A DNA stretch of 64,000 bases, from the NCBI RefSeq assembly GCF_042186555.1, contig NC_133324.1, positions 66,502,703-66,566,702 on the forward strand, written 5' to 3'. This document shows positions 63,750 through 64,000 of the stretch, one piece after another; the stretch's first letter is position 1; every line of letters starts with the position of its first letter. The position numbers and the translations under genes are program-made. Origin of the DNA: Aquarana catesbeiana. Lineage: Eukaryota > Chordata > Amphibia > Anura > Ranidae. Under the pieces are notes generated by a model, which made no database searches, was not told where the DNA came from, and saw only the letters and a list, made by a program, of their open reading frames with translations.

Positions 63750-64000
63750 GCGATCATAGGAAATTAACCAGTTAAGCAAATTACAGGGATTATGCGATTA
63801 TGCTTTAACTCTCGCCTGTTACATTAAGACATAGGATCAGTTTATTGTCCGTTGGAGTCACTTGTTGGTGCCCATCTTTGATCCATAACGAATGTCTCTA
63901 AGTAGATCTAGCTTTCTACCCACAGTGCAATGTTTGATTAAATCAATAGGAACAATATCCAGAGCTTACCTCATACCTGAATACCCGCCGCTGCCATCCT
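63750..64000. other. Unassigned right edge
   Basis: No gene or repeat recognised in the last 250 bases. Confidence 0.5.

Overview
The window looks like repeat-dense vertebrate DNA, most likely from a ranid (true) frog. This rests on the repeat families: several Tc1-like elements, TTAA-target elements whose ends read like AACCACTT, T2/Kolobok-like MITEs with TTTAAAG ends, PIF/Harbinger MITEs, many hAT insertions, an L2-type LINE, L1/Tx1-type LINE pieces, a Ty3/gypsy-type relic and Penelope-like tails. There are no prokaryotic operons, ribosome binding sites or CRISPR arrays. The species is an inference and cannot be read from the sequence alone.

I find no complete host gene. The best host coding signal is one candidate first coding exon at 41763-41850 (+). 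It encodes a 29-residue signal peptide, has a strong start context, and is followed at once by a consensus splice donor (GTAAGT). If it is real, the rest of the window would be a first intron of more than 22 kb. That intron begins with a 2.7-kb decaying minisatellite (about 42150-44900).

Layout. 1-1442: Tc1-like elements. 1963-7338: a hAT-type insertion with an 8-bp target duplication; it carries a 29-bp minisatellite and a decamer array into which a 2,983-bp palindromic fold-back element (3663-6645) is inserted. 8028-11225: Tc1 scraps, a second copy of one palindrome arm, and L1 fragments in opposite orientations. 11290-13572: a TTAA-type element with a 0.95-kb minisatellite. 15219-18425: Tc1 tail, hAT with minisatellite, Tc1 pseudogene. 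18890-23290: Ty3/gypsy relic split by an inverted-repeat element and Penelope-like DNA. 24229-33203: two TTAA elements; the second is split by a near full-length L2 LINE, which is itself split by a T2-like MITE. 33216-34472: a palindromic Penelope-like insertion with a 17-bp target duplication and a hammerhead-like core. 37920-40330: minisatellite broken by a solo LTR and a hAT element. 41000-42005: candidate gene start. 46255-52092: Harbinger, T2 and hAT elements, including two adjacent hAT copies that share one target duplication. 52093-60804: unassigned DNA, Tc1, Penelope-like DNA, a long AT tract, a tandem duplication and a second solo LTR. 60813-62698: hAT with a 21/22-bp minisatellite.

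Nearly all open reading frames are shadows of repeats. Insertion order can be read from nesting and target duplications, which makes the window useful for relative dating of repeat families. I see no evidence of a novel defence, metabolic or regulatory system. The most interesting items are the fold-back element, the hammerhead-like motifs, the minisatellite-bearing hATs and the tandem hAT pair.
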